IMG/VR virus record: IMGVR_UViG_3300044981_000169
Span: 1 to 34,655 of that record
DNA from: a virus
Length of the DNA stretch: 34,655 nt
Strand: one strand, 5' to 3'
Shown in pieces: positions 1 to 7,067 of this stretch. The translations under genes and the position numbers were made by a program. Position 1 is the stretch's first letter. The number at the start of each line of letters is the position of its first letter. The notes under the pieces are model-generated. The model saw only the letters and a list, made by a program, of their open reading frames with translations, did not search any database and was not told the origin of the DNA.

Positions 1-785
1 CTCCACGTTCCCAGCGTCCCGTCGCAAACGAGCAACTTGGCGGCGCTGAGGTTGACGTAGCCGACGACGTTCGACGTGAAGCTGTCGAGCAGGGTCATCG
101 AGTTTGAGGCGGAGCGGTTGAAGATCAGGAACGCCAGGCCGCTCGAGGCGGTCTCAAGAGGCATCGAAATCGTGGCCGCACCGCTGGGGGTCCAGCTCTG
201 GATGCGCCGCGAGCTCGTCTTGAGCGCCCCGCCCGTGGTCGTGGGCTGGTCGCACAGGGAGCCGAAGGGAGCCTCGAGCGTGTTGCGGGAGGCCTTATTG
301 ATCGGCCGGCGGAGGCGAACCTTGACCTGCGTCACGGCCGTGTTGCCGCTCTTCAGGACGCATTCGCCGATGGCCGCGTCAGAGTCGCTCGTCTTGGTGA
401 CCACGTTGGCCTGAAGGCCGTTGGTCGTGCTGTTCTCGCGGACAGCGATCAGGTCGCCGACTTCGAACGTATTCGAGGGGCAACTGAACCAACCGGTGAA
501 GTCCGGGAAGATCCCCAGGCTGAAGGGGCCAGCCGACGTGCTGTCGACGCCGTCGGTGGCCAGCTTCTTGTCACGGGCCACGCCACGGAAGCGCTGCGCG
601 AAATACCGCTGGTTGCGGGCTTCGGTCCCCTGGTCGGGCATCGAGGCCGCGTTGAGCGGGGCGAGCTGCGTGTCGTCGAAATACATGAGATCGAAGTTGT
701 TGCACGTCATGCTCGTGCCGCCGATGAAGTAATCGTTCTCGGCGAGTGGCGTCGCGTCGGGCGAGGGGAGCTGCATGGTCGACAT
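1..785 (-). CDS. Probable phage head structural protein (capsid or decoration), C-terminus cut by window edge
   Basis: The frame is open from ATG 785 to the window edge, about 261 codons without a stop. GAGG lies 7 nt before the ATG; a second in-frame ATG at 776 has no ribosome site. The N-terminal part reads as an ordered soluble domain. Around residues 115-165 there is a Gly/Asp/Val-rich stretch (VGDLIAVRENSTT, then DAAIGECVLKSGN) of the beta-rich kind seen in phage decoration and capsid proteins. It directly follows the protease/scaffold gene, the usual place for decoration and major capsid genes. I see no family-defining motif, so the exact role is inferred from position. The true end is outside the window. 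Confidence 0.6.
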   Translation of the reverse strand, partial: MSTMQLPSPDATPLAENDYFIGGTSMTCNNFDLMYFDDTQLAPLNAASMPDQGTEARNQRYFAQRFRGVARDKKLATDGVDSTSAGPFSLGIFPDFTGWFSCPSNTFEVGDLIAVRENSTTNGLQANVVTKTSDSDAAIGECVLKSGNTAVTQVKVRLRRPINKASRNTLEAPFGSLCDQPTTTGGALKTSSRRIQSWTPSGAATISMPLETASSGLAFLIFNRSASNSMTLLDSFTSNVVGYVNLSAAKLLVCDGTLGTW

Positions 786-793
786 GTCGGCCT

Positions 794-821
794 CGTGTAT
801 TTGTCAGTGGTCAGTTGTCAG
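794..821 (-). promoter_or_regulatory. Putative promoter of the capsid-like gene
   Basis: On the minus strand, CTGACA (816-821) is followed by 16 bp and TACACG (794-799), which ends 8 nt before the ATG at 785. Spacing matches the other three predicted promoters in this window. The -35 box is part of a heptad repeat. The start of transcription would fall at or very near the start codon. Confidence 0.4.
801..821. repeat. Three tandem heptads TTGTCAG/TGGTCAG/TTGTCAG
   Basis: Three perfectly adjacent 7-mers differ only at the second base of the middle copy. Read on the minus strand they are CTGACAA, CTGACCA and CTGACAA. They lie in the 82-bp gap between the protease/scaffold gene and the capsid-like gene and overlap its predicted -35 box. 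Confidence 0.8.
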
Positions 822-867
822 GTCGGAGAAAAAACGTCCGTTGTTGCGGCTTGCCTCGCGGCGATTC

Positions 868-1761
868 TCAGTAGCCCAGCGACTTCATCGCGTTGCCCAG
901 GCTGCTGAAATCGACTTCCCCCGGAACTCCGGAGACGGTCGCGGTTTCGGGGATGCCGCGTCGGGCGACTCGGGTACCGCGGGCGTCGCGGTCTTCTTGT
1001 TTCCAGGTCTCGATCATGGAGCGACGGACCGCCTTGTCGCGGATCTGGGCCAGGCCGTTGATCCGCAGGCTGTTGACGACCACTCCCTGCGATTCGAGGA
1101 GGCTGCGAGCCTTGTCGCGGCGATCCGATTCGCGCAGTTTCGAGGACAGTGTTTTCACGCTCTCGGCCAGCTTGCGGACGACTTTCTGTCCGGCGACGGG
1201 ACGACGAGCCGTGGTGCGGGAGGCCGCGGGGCGCTGCGACTCGGGGAGTCGGCGGGCGCCGTTGGCCGGCGGGGTCGAGCGTTGGCTATCCATCGCCAGT
1301 TCCGAATCCTTCATGCCGCCCTCTTCCTCATCTTCGTCATCGCCTTCGCTCTCGTAGGATTCCTCAGTGCTGCCTTCGCCCAGGAGGGCTTCGACTTCGC
1401 TCTGAAGTTCCAGCACTTTCTGGATAGCGGCCGCTTTGGCGCCGGCGTCCGCGCCGCTGCAATCGTGGATCTGAGACACGACCTGCTTGAAGCACTCGTG
1501 GATGCCGGGCGCGGCCGGTTCCATGTCGTCTTCGAGAATGCCGGTGTCCTGCTCGGAACCTTCCTGGCTGCCGATCTCGTCGTTTTCCTGGGCGCCGGAA
1601 TTGAGATCGCCGTCGATGTGCCCGTCATCTTCGGCGGGGATGTCGTTGCGGCGTTCGACGGGCTTGGCGCTCATGTCTTCGCGGGTGTCGACGACCTTGA
1701 CGCCTGGCGCGGGGACTTCGACTTTTTCGGTGAGCGGCTTCGTGGCGGGGGCGGTGGCCAT
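868..1761 (-). CDS. Possible nested scaffold protein from an internal start
   Basis: In-frame ATG at 1761 (Met244 of the protease) is preceded by GAGAGGGA about 10 nt upstream, a better ribosome site than that of the full-length start. The product would be 297 aa: only the acidic/basic scaffold half, without protease motifs. The N-terminus (MATAPATKPL) echoes residues 58-70 of the full protein (MSTAVAAPATKPL). Lambda C/Nu3 is the known precedent for a scaffold nested in a protease gene. Inference only. Confidence 0.5.
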   Translation of the reverse strand: MATAPATKPLTEKVEVPAPGVKVVDTREDMSAKPVERRNDIPAEDDGHIDGDLNSGAQENDEIGSQEGSEQDTGILEDDMEPAAPGIHECFKQVVSQIHDCSGADAGAKAAAIQKVLELQSEVEALLGEGSTEESYESEGDDEDEEEGGMKDSELAMDSQRSTPPANGARRLPESQRPAASRTTARRPVAGQKVVRKLAESVKTLSSKLRESDRRDKARSLLESQGVVVNSLRINGLAQIRDKAVRRSMIETWKQEDRDARGTRVARRGIPETATVSGVPGEVDFSSLGNAMKSLGY

Positions 1762-2490
1762 TGGGGTCTTTCCCTCTCGGGACGGGGGTGATGTCTGTGA
1801 TTCAAAAATGCCGCGGTTCGTGGCCGGCCGGGTGACGACGTCCAGGCTGCGGACCGCTTCGACGCGCTCGACGACGTCGGGCTGGCCGTTCTCGGATTCG
1901 CGGACCTGGCCGTCGGCGTTGTGGCTCATGCCGAACTGGCGGGGAAAACGCTCGGCCGCCTCGCAGATCGAGCCGGCCATTTCGTGGGTCTTCAGGAAGT
2001 GCAGATCGCCGAAGTTGCCCTCGGGGGTGCGCCTCACGTCGCGGATCTCCCCGAAGAACGACTGCATGGGGCGGTCGGCATCGGGCTTGTCGCGGTCGGG
2101 ATGGTCGACATTGACCTGAACGCCTTCGTAGAAACCGGCCGCGTCCTGCATCGCCTGATCGCTGTAGACCCGGCCGTTCTTGCTCTTGGGTCCCAGCAAC
2201 TTCACGCCCCGAATGACGCCTGCATCCCGGTCGACTTTGGGCTCGGCGCCGCTGGCGTACTCTTCGAGGAGCACGGCCTTAAGGGGTTTGGTGGCAGGGG
2301 CTGCGACGGCTGTCGACATCGACGAGGATTCGCTGGTCTTGCGTTTCTTGTTGCTTTTGCCCGCTTTGGAGAGGGCGATTGCGACCGCTTGTTTCTGGGG
2401 CTTTTTTCCGGCGGTCATCTCTGTCCGAATGTTCTGACTGATGACTTTGCGGGAGGACCCCGATGCAAGCGGCATGACGGGGCGAATCAT
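868..2490 (-). CDS. Prohead serine protease fused to scaffold
   Basis: 540 aa. Residues 25-50 (MTAGKKPQKQAVAIALSKAG) resemble the short DUF6496-type basic segment. Residues 75-235 look like a prohead protease of the T4 gp21/S78 type: VNVDHP (His130), FGMSHNADG (Ser189-His190), and RSLDVVTRPATNRG (Ser215 onward), which is a strong family signature. The C-terminal half (about 245-540) is acidic and Ser/Glu-rich, then basic, as in scaffolds. The known role of such proteins is to guide capsid assembly and then cleave scaffold and head proteins. The start is uncertain: ATG 2490 has no clear ribosome site and the in-frame ATG at 2418 (Met25) follows GGACAGAG. It precedes the capsid-like gene, the classic order. 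Confidence 0.85.
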   Translation of the reverse strand: MIRPVMPLASGSSRKVISQNIRTEMTAGKKPQKQAVAIALSKAGKSNKKRKTSESSSMSTAVAAPATKPLKAVLLEEYASGAEPKVDRDAGVIRGVKLLGPKSKNGRVYSDQAMQDAAGFYEGVQVNVDHPDRDKPDADRPMQSFFGEIRDVRRTPEGNFGDLHFLKTHEMAGSICEAAERFPRQFGMSHNADGQVRESENGQPDVVERVEAVRSLDVVTRPATNRGIFESQTSPPSREGKTPMATAPATKPLTEKVEVPAPGVKVVDTREDMSAKPVERRNDIPAEDDGHIDGDLNSGAQENDEIGSQEGSEQDTGILEDDMEPAAPGIHECFKQVVSQIHDCSGADAGAKAAAIQKVLELQSEVEALLGEGSTEESYESEGDDEDEEEGGMKDSELAMDSQRSTPPANGARRLPESQRPAASRTTARRPVAGQKVVRKLAESVKTLSSKLRESDRRDKARSLLESQGVVVNSLRINGLAQIRDKAVRRSMIETWKQEDRDARGTRVARRGIPETATVSGVPGEVDFSSLGNAMKSLGY

Positions 2491-2529
2491 GGCGCGGGGA
2501 GAAACGGCGCAAAGGGGGATTTACCAGAT

Positions 2530-2706
2530 GCACCGCAGATTTAGGCCGGTTTCGCCCGGCGACTAAATTTCAGCGCGGCTCTTTGGCTGTGCGTCCGCAG
2601 CAGAGGCACCGCAGATAACGAACGCTGCGGCCCGTGCAGTAGACGACCATCGGGCTGTCGTGGCAGGTGGGGCGGGAGTCGCGCGCGGGACGGATGCACC
2701 GCAGAT
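2530..2706. repeat. Three dispersed copies of GCACCGCAGAT
   Basis: The identical 11-mer occurs at 2530-2540, 2606-2616 and 2696-2706. On the minus strand, two copies fall in the 60-aa zinc-ribbon-like gene, where they encode LRC(I/L), and one falls just past its stop codon. The pattern suggests internal duplication of a Cys-containing segment followed by truncation. Confidence 0.6.
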
Positions 2707-2752
2707 CGCGGCGCTTTTCAGAGATCGGCATCGTCGAGACCGGGCGACCCAT
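2570..2752 (-). CDS. Small Cys-rich zinc-ribbon-like protein
   Basis: 60 aa, starting at ATG 2752 in a TGATG overlap with the gene before it. The second half has C-H-D-S-P, then VYC, then RYLRCLCCGRTAK. This resembles phage zinc ribbons in which a CxxC pair is followed by R-Y-x-R-C-xx-CG. The first Cys pair looks degenerate. Possibly DNA- or RNA-binding; function unknown. Last gene of the leftward accessory block before the protease gene. Confidence 0.55.
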   Translation of the reverse strand: MGRPVSTMPISEKRRDLRCIRPARDSRPTCHDSPMVVYCTGRSVRYLRCLCCGRTAKEPR

Positions 2753-2985
2753 CAGCCGCAGCTCCGATCGGCGGGGGCGGCGTGGTCTGTTTCCATGTTT
2801 GCCGGCCCATTGTCTGCGGTCTCAAGCGCGTGAGGACAACCCATCATCGGACACCGCGGCTTCATGGCCAACGCGTGTACGGGGCAGAGATCGGGGTGCT
2901 GGGGGATCTGTCGCGGGGGCGGCTCGGGGAGGCTTAGCGGGTTGAACATGGGGCGGGATTGTGGCCCCATGAGGGCCGGCGTCAA
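2752..2985 (-). CDS. Small hypothetical protein, Pro/Cys-rich
   Basis: 77 aa from TTG 2985, whose bases overlap the TGA of the preceding gene. ATG codons at 2970 and 2949 are alternatives, and none has a clear ribosome site. Cys residues occur as DLCPVHALAMKPRCPMMGCPH, a possible metal-binding cluster. Coupling at both ends (TTGA upstream, TGATG downstream) is the main evidence that it is expressed. Confidence 0.45.
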   Translation of the reverse strand: MTPALMGPQSRPMFNPLSLPEPPPRQIPQHPDLCPVHALAMKPRCPMMGCPHALETADNGPANMETDHAAPADRSCG

Positions 2986-3182
2986 CGTCTCTGCGGATTG
3001 CGGCGCGGCAGTGAGGACTTGCGATCCGAGAAACGGTCGATCAGGTCTGACAGCGCAAATCCTGCCGACTTCAGCGAATCCGGGTCTCCCAGCTCGACAT
3101 AGTTGGCGATCAGCATGAGCTGATTCACGAGCTGGTCTTTGTCAGTCAACGGGGGCGGGGGACGTTTGAGTTTGTAGGGCAT
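2982..3182 (-). CDS. Small hypothetical protein
   Basis: 66 aa. ATG 3182 follows AAAGGA at 9 nt. The protein has a basic Pro-rich start (MPYKLKRPPPP), a predicted helical middle (residues 14-50, amphipathic) and a basic tail. The first 37 nt overlap the end of the gene upstream. No family recognised. Confidence 0.55.
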   Translation of the reverse strand: MPYKLKRPPPPLTDKDQLVNQLMLIANYVELGDPDSLKSAGFALSDLIDRFSDRKSSLPRRNPQRR

Positions 3183-3346
3183 GATGGTGATCCTTTCTCT
3201 TGCAAGGCCCTATAGGTCGCGATCACAAATTTCTGGTTCGGGCTCGATGGAAAACACCGCAACGCCAGAACTTGCAACTTCAGGATCTTGAGGCTGTCGG
3301 AGCAGTCTCTGGCCATGATGCGGGACACCGCGGTCGTAACTTTCAT
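3146..3346 (-). CDS. Small hypothetical protein
   Basis: 66 aa from ATG 3346, which has GGAGGGG only 2-6 nt upstream, one of the strongest ribosome sites in the block. It begins 10 nt after the stop of the 108-aa gene and ends 37 nt inside the next gene. The protein is helical and basic with no known motif. The long downstream overlap is a reason for some doubt. Confidence 0.5.
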   Translation of the reverse strand: MKVTTAVSRIMARDCSDSLKILKLQVLALRCFPSSPNQKFVIATYRALQEKGSPSCPTNSNVPRPR

Positions 3347-3356
3347 GACCCCTCCA

Positions 3357-3683
3357 TCATTCGTATTCCGGAGGATCGGGCTCGTAGGTACAGGCTGATG
3401 TTGCCGCTCGCTCGCTGATTTCCTCATCGAATGTTTCCAGACACCACTGGCCCAGCCAGTTGCCAAGGTCACAATTCGCCGGCTCTCCGATGTCGTCACG
3501 CGGGAAAATGATCCGCGAGTCGCCCGCTGTGTGCATCTTGATTTCTTCGCACACGACTTTTGTGATTTCTGCACCGGCGCTCATGATCCCGGTGTCGGGA
3601 TCGGCTTCGAGAAGATCGTAGGTGACTTCGAGCGTGTACTCGGTGTCGTGCTCGTCAGAAATGAACGTCGTGAAAACTGGCAT
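3357..3683 (-). CDS. Hypothetical protein, acidic
   Basis: 108 aa from ATG 3683 in a TGATG overlap, with GGAGA 8 nt upstream. Acidic and beta-rich at the start (FTTFISDEHDTEYTLEVTYD), with two Cys and several Trp further on. No family recognised. It looks like a small ordered globular protein; function unknown. Confidence 0.6.
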   Translation of the reverse strand: MPVFTTFISDEHDTEYTLEVTYDLLEADPDTGIMSAGAEITKVVCEEIKMHTAGDSRIIFPRDDIGEPANCDLGNWLGQWCLETFDEEISERAATSACTYEPDPPEYE

Positions 3684-3949
3684 CACTCACTCTCCTTTCG
3701 TTTCGCGCGCCACTCGTCGTACTCGACCTTCTGGCTGTCGCCGTCTTCGCCCCAGCGGGCGTTGAGCGCCTGTTCCATCTTCAGATCCTCGAAGTCGATG
3801 GCCCAGGCGACCGCCTGTTCTGGCGTCTTGACTTCGTTTTCGTCGAGAAACGCCAGCAGCTCGGCGTCGCTAAAGCACTCGTCGATCGACGTGCACGAGC
3901 CGCGGCCCACAAGGCGGTGTTTCCGGATGGCTTCAACTCGGGCGTCCAT
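3683..3949 (-). CDS. Hypothetical protein
   Basis: 88 aa. ATG 3949 overlaps the TAA of the methyltransferase gene (TAATG) and has AAAGGAG 6 nt upstream. Predicted largely helical, with a central segment SDAELLAFLDENEVKTPEQA suggesting a helix-turn-helix-like or coiled fold. Ends in a charged KRKESE tail. Function unknown; translated with the methyltransferase. Confidence 0.6.
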   Translation of the reverse strand: MDARVEAIRKHRLVGRGSCTSIDECFSDAELLAFLDENEVKTPEQAVAWAIDFEDLKMEQALNARWGEDGDSQKVEYDEWRAKRKESE

Positions 3950-4725
3950 TACAAACTCCTTTCGATGACCAGCATGGCCACATTGACGTTGGTCCCGCTC
4001 TCCGCGAACGATCCTTCGGGGAGCGGCTCGTAGTACCCGCCGCTCTCCTCGGCGATCGGTTTCAGGATTTCCTGTTGCCGGGGCCCGTTCGCGCACAGGG
4101 CGACCAGCCGTCCGCCCGGCTTCAGAAACCCCTGAGCGTGGCGGATGTGCTTGATGTCGCTCCCTTTCTCGAACGGCGGGTTCATCACGATCCGGTCGAA
4201 CTGGCCCAGATCGCCGTTGCAGGTGAGAAAGTCGGAGCAACGCACGTCCAGCTTCGGGTACCTGGCCCGCAGGGCGTCCGCCAGTGTGTGATTGATCTCA
4301 ACGGCGACTGTGCGACCGTCCGGCGGATTGCCGGTGAATCCCGAACTGTTCAGCATGAATGCCTTGTCGATCAGCGCGCCGGTGCCGGCGGAGGGCTCGA
4401 GCACGTCCTGGCCCGGCCCGATGTCCGCGGCCTCGATCACCCGCTCGGCCACCTCGGGCGGGGTATTGAACCGACAGAACTTCTTCCTTTCGTCGGTGAC
4501 CTGGCCCGTGTCGCAGGCCGCGTCGATCGCCTGTTGCGGGCTGCCGGCGAACACGTGACCGGCCAGCTTGCGATTCCACTTGCCCCCGATCGCCTTGAGA
4601 ACCTTGTCGACCTTCACGTAGGTCTCACGGTCGAGTTGCTGCGGCAACTTCAGTACGTTGCCGTCGATGGCAGACCGCGCGAGAATGTCGCGCACATCAC
4701 TGGGAACTGTTTTCGTGTGGCTCAT
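3949..4725 (-). CDS. SAM-dependent DNA methyltransferase, N6-adenine type
   Basis: 258 aa from ATG 4725, with GGAGG 9 nt upstream. Residues 25-70 form an N-terminal helper domain (LDRETYVKVDKVLKAIGGKW). The class I methyltransferase core has FNTPPEVAERVI (86-97), motif I LEPSAGTG (109-116) and motif IV NPPF (182-185), the NPPF type that methylates exocyclic amino groups, usually N6-adenine in DNA. No target-recognition domain or restriction partner is visible, so it fits an orphan phage methylase that protects phage DNA or marks its own genome. The first 29 nt overlap the DUF3560 gene. Confidence 0.85.
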   Translation of the reverse strand: MSHTKTVPSDVRDILARSAIDGNVLKLPQQLDRETYVKVDKVLKAIGGKWNRKLAGHVFAGSPQQAIDAACDTGQVTDERKKFCRFNTPPEVAERVIEAADIGPGQDVLEPSAGTGALIDKAFMLNSSGFTGNPPDGRTVAVEINHTLADALRARYPKLDVRCSDFLTCNGDLGQFDRIVMNPPFEKGSDIKHIRHAQGFLKPGGRLVALCANGPRQQEILKPIAEESGGYYEPLPEGSFAESGTNVNVAMLVIERSL

Positions 4726-5569
4726 GGCTTTCTGCCTCCTGTCCAAAATGTTTCTTGACGATCGCCTCGGCATAGTAGCGCGCCGCGTTGCTCAGGTGCC
4801 TCTGCCACGCCCCTTCGCGGGGTGACCATCGCCAGCCGCTCGATTTGAGATCAGCCCGCACGGCTTCACTGGGCTTACCGGGGAAGAAAATCTGCACCCG
4901 GTTTTCGGCGTTGTTCGAAACGATCTCGACTTCGCCGATCTTGACCGACTCAACCGGAGTCTCTTCAGCTTTCTGGAAGGACGCTTCCAGATGCTTCAGT
5001 CGCTCGCGGACTCGCCGGATGTTCGCGTTGTTATTTGAAAGAACGTAGGCCGGGATTCTGGCGTACGGCTTGAGGTGATATGGGCAAATATGGGCCAGCG
5101 TCCGGATTTCTTTCTGCGTCCACTCGGACAGTCCCAGCTCTGCCAGCTTGACGGCGAGGGCCGGGTCATCGCCGGACAGCTTGGCTTTGCGCAGCTTCGC
5201 GTTGTCGGACTTGACCTGGCTCTGAAACGATTCCAGCTCGGCGACCTTCTCCTTCAGCTTCACGACCGCCTCGGGATCATCACTGCTGATCGCGTCATTC
5301 GATTCGGCAGACGCGGCCCGCTGGTCGTAATACGCTGCCTTGTCGCTGGCCTCGACCGACTTCCGCATGTCGTTGTCTGCCCGTTCGAGCAAGGCCCGGT
5401 GCCGCTTTTCGGAATGATGGCCGACGAGCACCGGTTGACCGCACAGGCCACGGACCGTCTGAATGTTATGGCTGTTGAATCGCGCTGTGGCCTCGGCCCG
5501 GTTCTTCTCGGCCAGCTCCTCAAAGCGTTCGATCCGGTTTTGTCGACGTTCCTCGTAATCGCTTCTCAT
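4697..5569 (-). CDS. DUF3560 domain protein
   Basis: 290 aa from ATG 5569 with TAGGAG 8 nt upstream; the upstream gene's stop lies in this site. Residues 1-110 match my memory of DUF3560 (YEERRQNRIERFEELAEK, then GQPVLVGHHSEKRHR). A Lys/Glu coiled coil follows (about 110-145). The C-terminal 60 aa have GWRWSPREGAWQRHLS, a Trp-rich module often found at the ends of such plasmid and phage proteins. The family occurs on mobile elements and its biochemical role is unknown. Its overlap with the methyltransferase suggests a joint role in DNA modification or anti-restriction. Confidence 0.75.
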   Translation of the reverse strand: MRSDYEERRQNRIERFEELAEKNRAEATARFNSHNIQTVRGLCGQPVLVGHHSEKRHRALLERADNDMRKSVEASDKAAYYDQRAASAESNDAISSDDPEAVVKLKEKVAELESFQSQVKSDNAKLRKAKLSGDDPALAVKLAELGLSEWTQKEIRTLAHICPYHLKPYARIPAYVLSNNNANIRRVRERLKHLEASFQKAEETPVESVKIGEVEIVSNNAENRVQIFFPGKPSEAVRADLKSSGWRWSPREGAWQRHLSNAARYYAEAIVKKHFGQEAESHEPHENSSQ

Positions 5570-5579
5570 GGTTTGTCTC

Positions 5580-6149
5580 CTACGCATACCAAGATCTTGA
5601 AACCGCTTCGCCTTCCTCAATCGGAGTGCCGGAGCCGAAATCAAACGACACGCCCCACGGCCCGATCATTTTCCGAATCGGTTCGCCGATGAAGTCGTCT
5701 TTCTTCGGCCGAACCCGGTCGCACATGAATCCTTCTGATCCGGGAACCGACTTGCCGCCGATCTCGCGAATCACTACGCCTCGCGCGCCGAACCTATCGA
5801 CGACCTGATAGAACTCGGCGTTGGTCTGATCGTAGCCCCACGAGTAATGCAGGATCGTTCCGACCTTAATCTGGGCAGCCATCTTTTCGATTCTGGCCTG
5901 CCGATCGGTTTTGCGGGTGACCGCCGCCACCTCGGCCGAATCCTCGGCCTGCTTCAGTTTCGCGAGGTATGTGTCGCGGGCCTGGGTCGTCTTGAAACTG
6001 TAGTGGGCGAATGGCTTGCGGGCCTTGCCGCGCCAGGCCTTCAGAATGAGCATGGGCGCGCCGTCGTGATCGATGACCGACATAACAAACTTGAGTTTCT
6101 TGTAGGTCTGGGCATCGGCCGGCGGACCCGAGTGAATACTGAATCGCAT
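5580..6149 (-). CDS. Conserved-type hypothetical protein with HYSWGYDQTN motif
   Basis: 189 aa from ATG 6149, GGAG 8 nt upstream. Residues 1-75 are basic and mixed alpha/beta. From about 98 the sequence LHYSWGYDQTNAEFYQVVDRFG resembles hypothetical proteins I recall from plasmids and phages next to DUF3560-like genes. The C-terminal part is Gly-rich. No catalytic motif seen. The gene ends 10 nt before the DUF3560 gene and so probably shares its transcript. Confidence 0.6.
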   Translation of the reverse strand: MRFSIHSGPPADAQTYKKLKFVMSVIDHDGAPMLILKAWRGKARKPFAHYSFKTTQARDTYLAKLKQAEDSAEVAAVTRKTDRQARIEKMAAQIKVGTILHYSWGYDQTNAEFYQVVDRFGARGVVIREIGGKSVPGSEGFMCDRVRPKKDDFIGEPIRKMIGPWGVSFDFGSGTPIEEGEAVSRSWYA

Positions 6150-6152
6150 GGC

Positions 6153-6407
6153 TCAAACTCCAAAAACGGTTTTCTTGATGTGTCCGACCGGTGCCCCGGC
6201 CGTTCCGAATCCGTAGAACACAGCGCGTGCGTCGTGCCTCTCTGCCAGCTTGCGCCCCCGATCGACATTGGCCAGTGCCTCGGCGTGACTGGGAAACGGC
6301 CCCAGCAAGAGGCCCCGCTTCTGGCCTGAGTCGTCGATGACGCTCACGAAGAATTCCATGCCGCTTTCGTCTGCGGGAGGTTCTTTAATTTCAATCGCTG
6401 GTTTCAT
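6153..6407 (-). CDS. Small hypothetical protein
   Basis: 84 aa from ATG 6407 with GGAG 8 nt upstream that overlaps the end of the gene before it. Predicted alpha/beta: MEFFVSVIDD, GLLLGPFPSHAEALANV and AVFYGFGTA look like strand-helix-strand units of a small domain that occurs in many phage 'DUF' proteins. Function unknown. Confidence 0.55.
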   Translation of the reverse strand: MKPAIEIKEPPADESGMEFFVSVIDDSGQKRGLLLGPFPSHAEALANVDRGRKLAERHDARAVFYGFGTAGAPVGHIKKTVFGV

Positions 6408-6409
6408 CA

Positions 6410-6613
6410 CTATGCTCCGGTTCGAAGTTGTTCTCTGGCGTCCACCGCTTCCGCAACGTCGTCAAATTTCAGGAACCCAAACACCGGCTTGCGGCTGCCG
6501 TCGTCATTTTTGAAAACGACGTTCACATTCCACCAACCACAGTCGAACAGGATTCCGATCGTGTTCGGCTCCCATTTCAAACCGAGATTCTTGAGGACTT
6601 GGACAAGCTTCAT
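6410..6613 (-). CDS. Small hypothetical protein
   Basis: 67 aa. ATG 6613 follows AAAGGA at 6 nt. Hydrophobic/aromatic core (IGILFDCGWWNVNVVF) and a C-terminal helix. No family recognised. Its stop TAG lies 2 nt before the next start, so both are probably translated together. Confidence 0.55.
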   Translation of the reverse strand: MKLVQVLKNLGLKWEPNTIGILFDCGWWNVNVVFKNDDGSRKPVFGFLKFDDVAEAVDAREQLRTGA

Positions 6614-6625
6614 GGCTTCCTTTCT

Positions 6626-6934
6626 CTAAACGAGTTGCCCTTCTACATCTTTGATCTTGCTGACAGTCACCTCTCCGCCGATTTCGATCACGGCTGCTTT
6701 GAACGCCTCCGCCCATCCGTAGCTCACGGCCTCGCGACCGCTCACCTTGAAGCGGTACATCGCGGTCTGGCCACCGTGCTCATTGGGCCGCATCTCGACG
6801 GCCTCGCGGCTATATTCGATTTTCAGGTTGATCGTCGGGCTGTTCATGCCGGCCAGGAACGGCTGCATGACGCCATAGTCGTTCAGGTTGAACGGAACTG
6901 CGCCCTCGATTTGAACTCGCTTCACGTTGGACAT
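6626..6934 (-). CDS. Hypothetical protein, first gene of the leftward accessory block
   Basis: 102 aa. ATG 6934 follows AAAGG at 7 nt. Beta-rich, with an N-terminal VKRVQIEGAVPFN and several YRFKVSGREAV-like strands; no motif recognised. It is the first gene after a 133-bp divergent control region and probably the promoter-proximal gene of the block that ends at 2570. Confidence 0.6.
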   Translation of the reverse strand: MSNVKRVQIEGAVPFNLNDYGVMQPFLAGMNSPTINLKIEYSREAVEMRPNEHGGQTAMYRFKVSGREAVSYGWAEAFKAAVIEIGGEVTVSKIKDVEGQLV

Positions 6935-7067
6935 TGGTTGCCTTTCGTTTCTGTCCGCCGTATCATTCCCACCACACTATATTAGACGTAATACGCGTAA
7001 TTGTGGATCATCACAGCGGGTAGATTTCGGCAAGATTTAAGCGCAATACGCCAACGGAGTTACGACA
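6935..7067. promoter_or_regulatory. Divergent control region with CGTAAT repeats and TACGCGTA palindrome
   Basis: 133 bp between the leftward 102-aa gene and the rightward regulator gene. It is more AT-rich than its surroundings. It holds two direct repeats CGTAAT at 6987-6992 and 6996-7001, and the 8-bp palindrome TACGCGTA at 6992-6999 spanning both. On the minus strand a TAATATAGT run could be a -10 box, but no good -35 is visible. A regulator binding this site would control both directions; the adjacent AT-hook/RHH-like gene is the obvious candidate. Confidence 0.5.

Noticed and set aside
775-1791. Long plus-strand frame of 338 codons
   Set aside because: It mirrors the protease/scaffold gene on the minus strand. 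The protein has low-complexity Gly/Ala/Phe runs without motif, and no suitable ribosome site.
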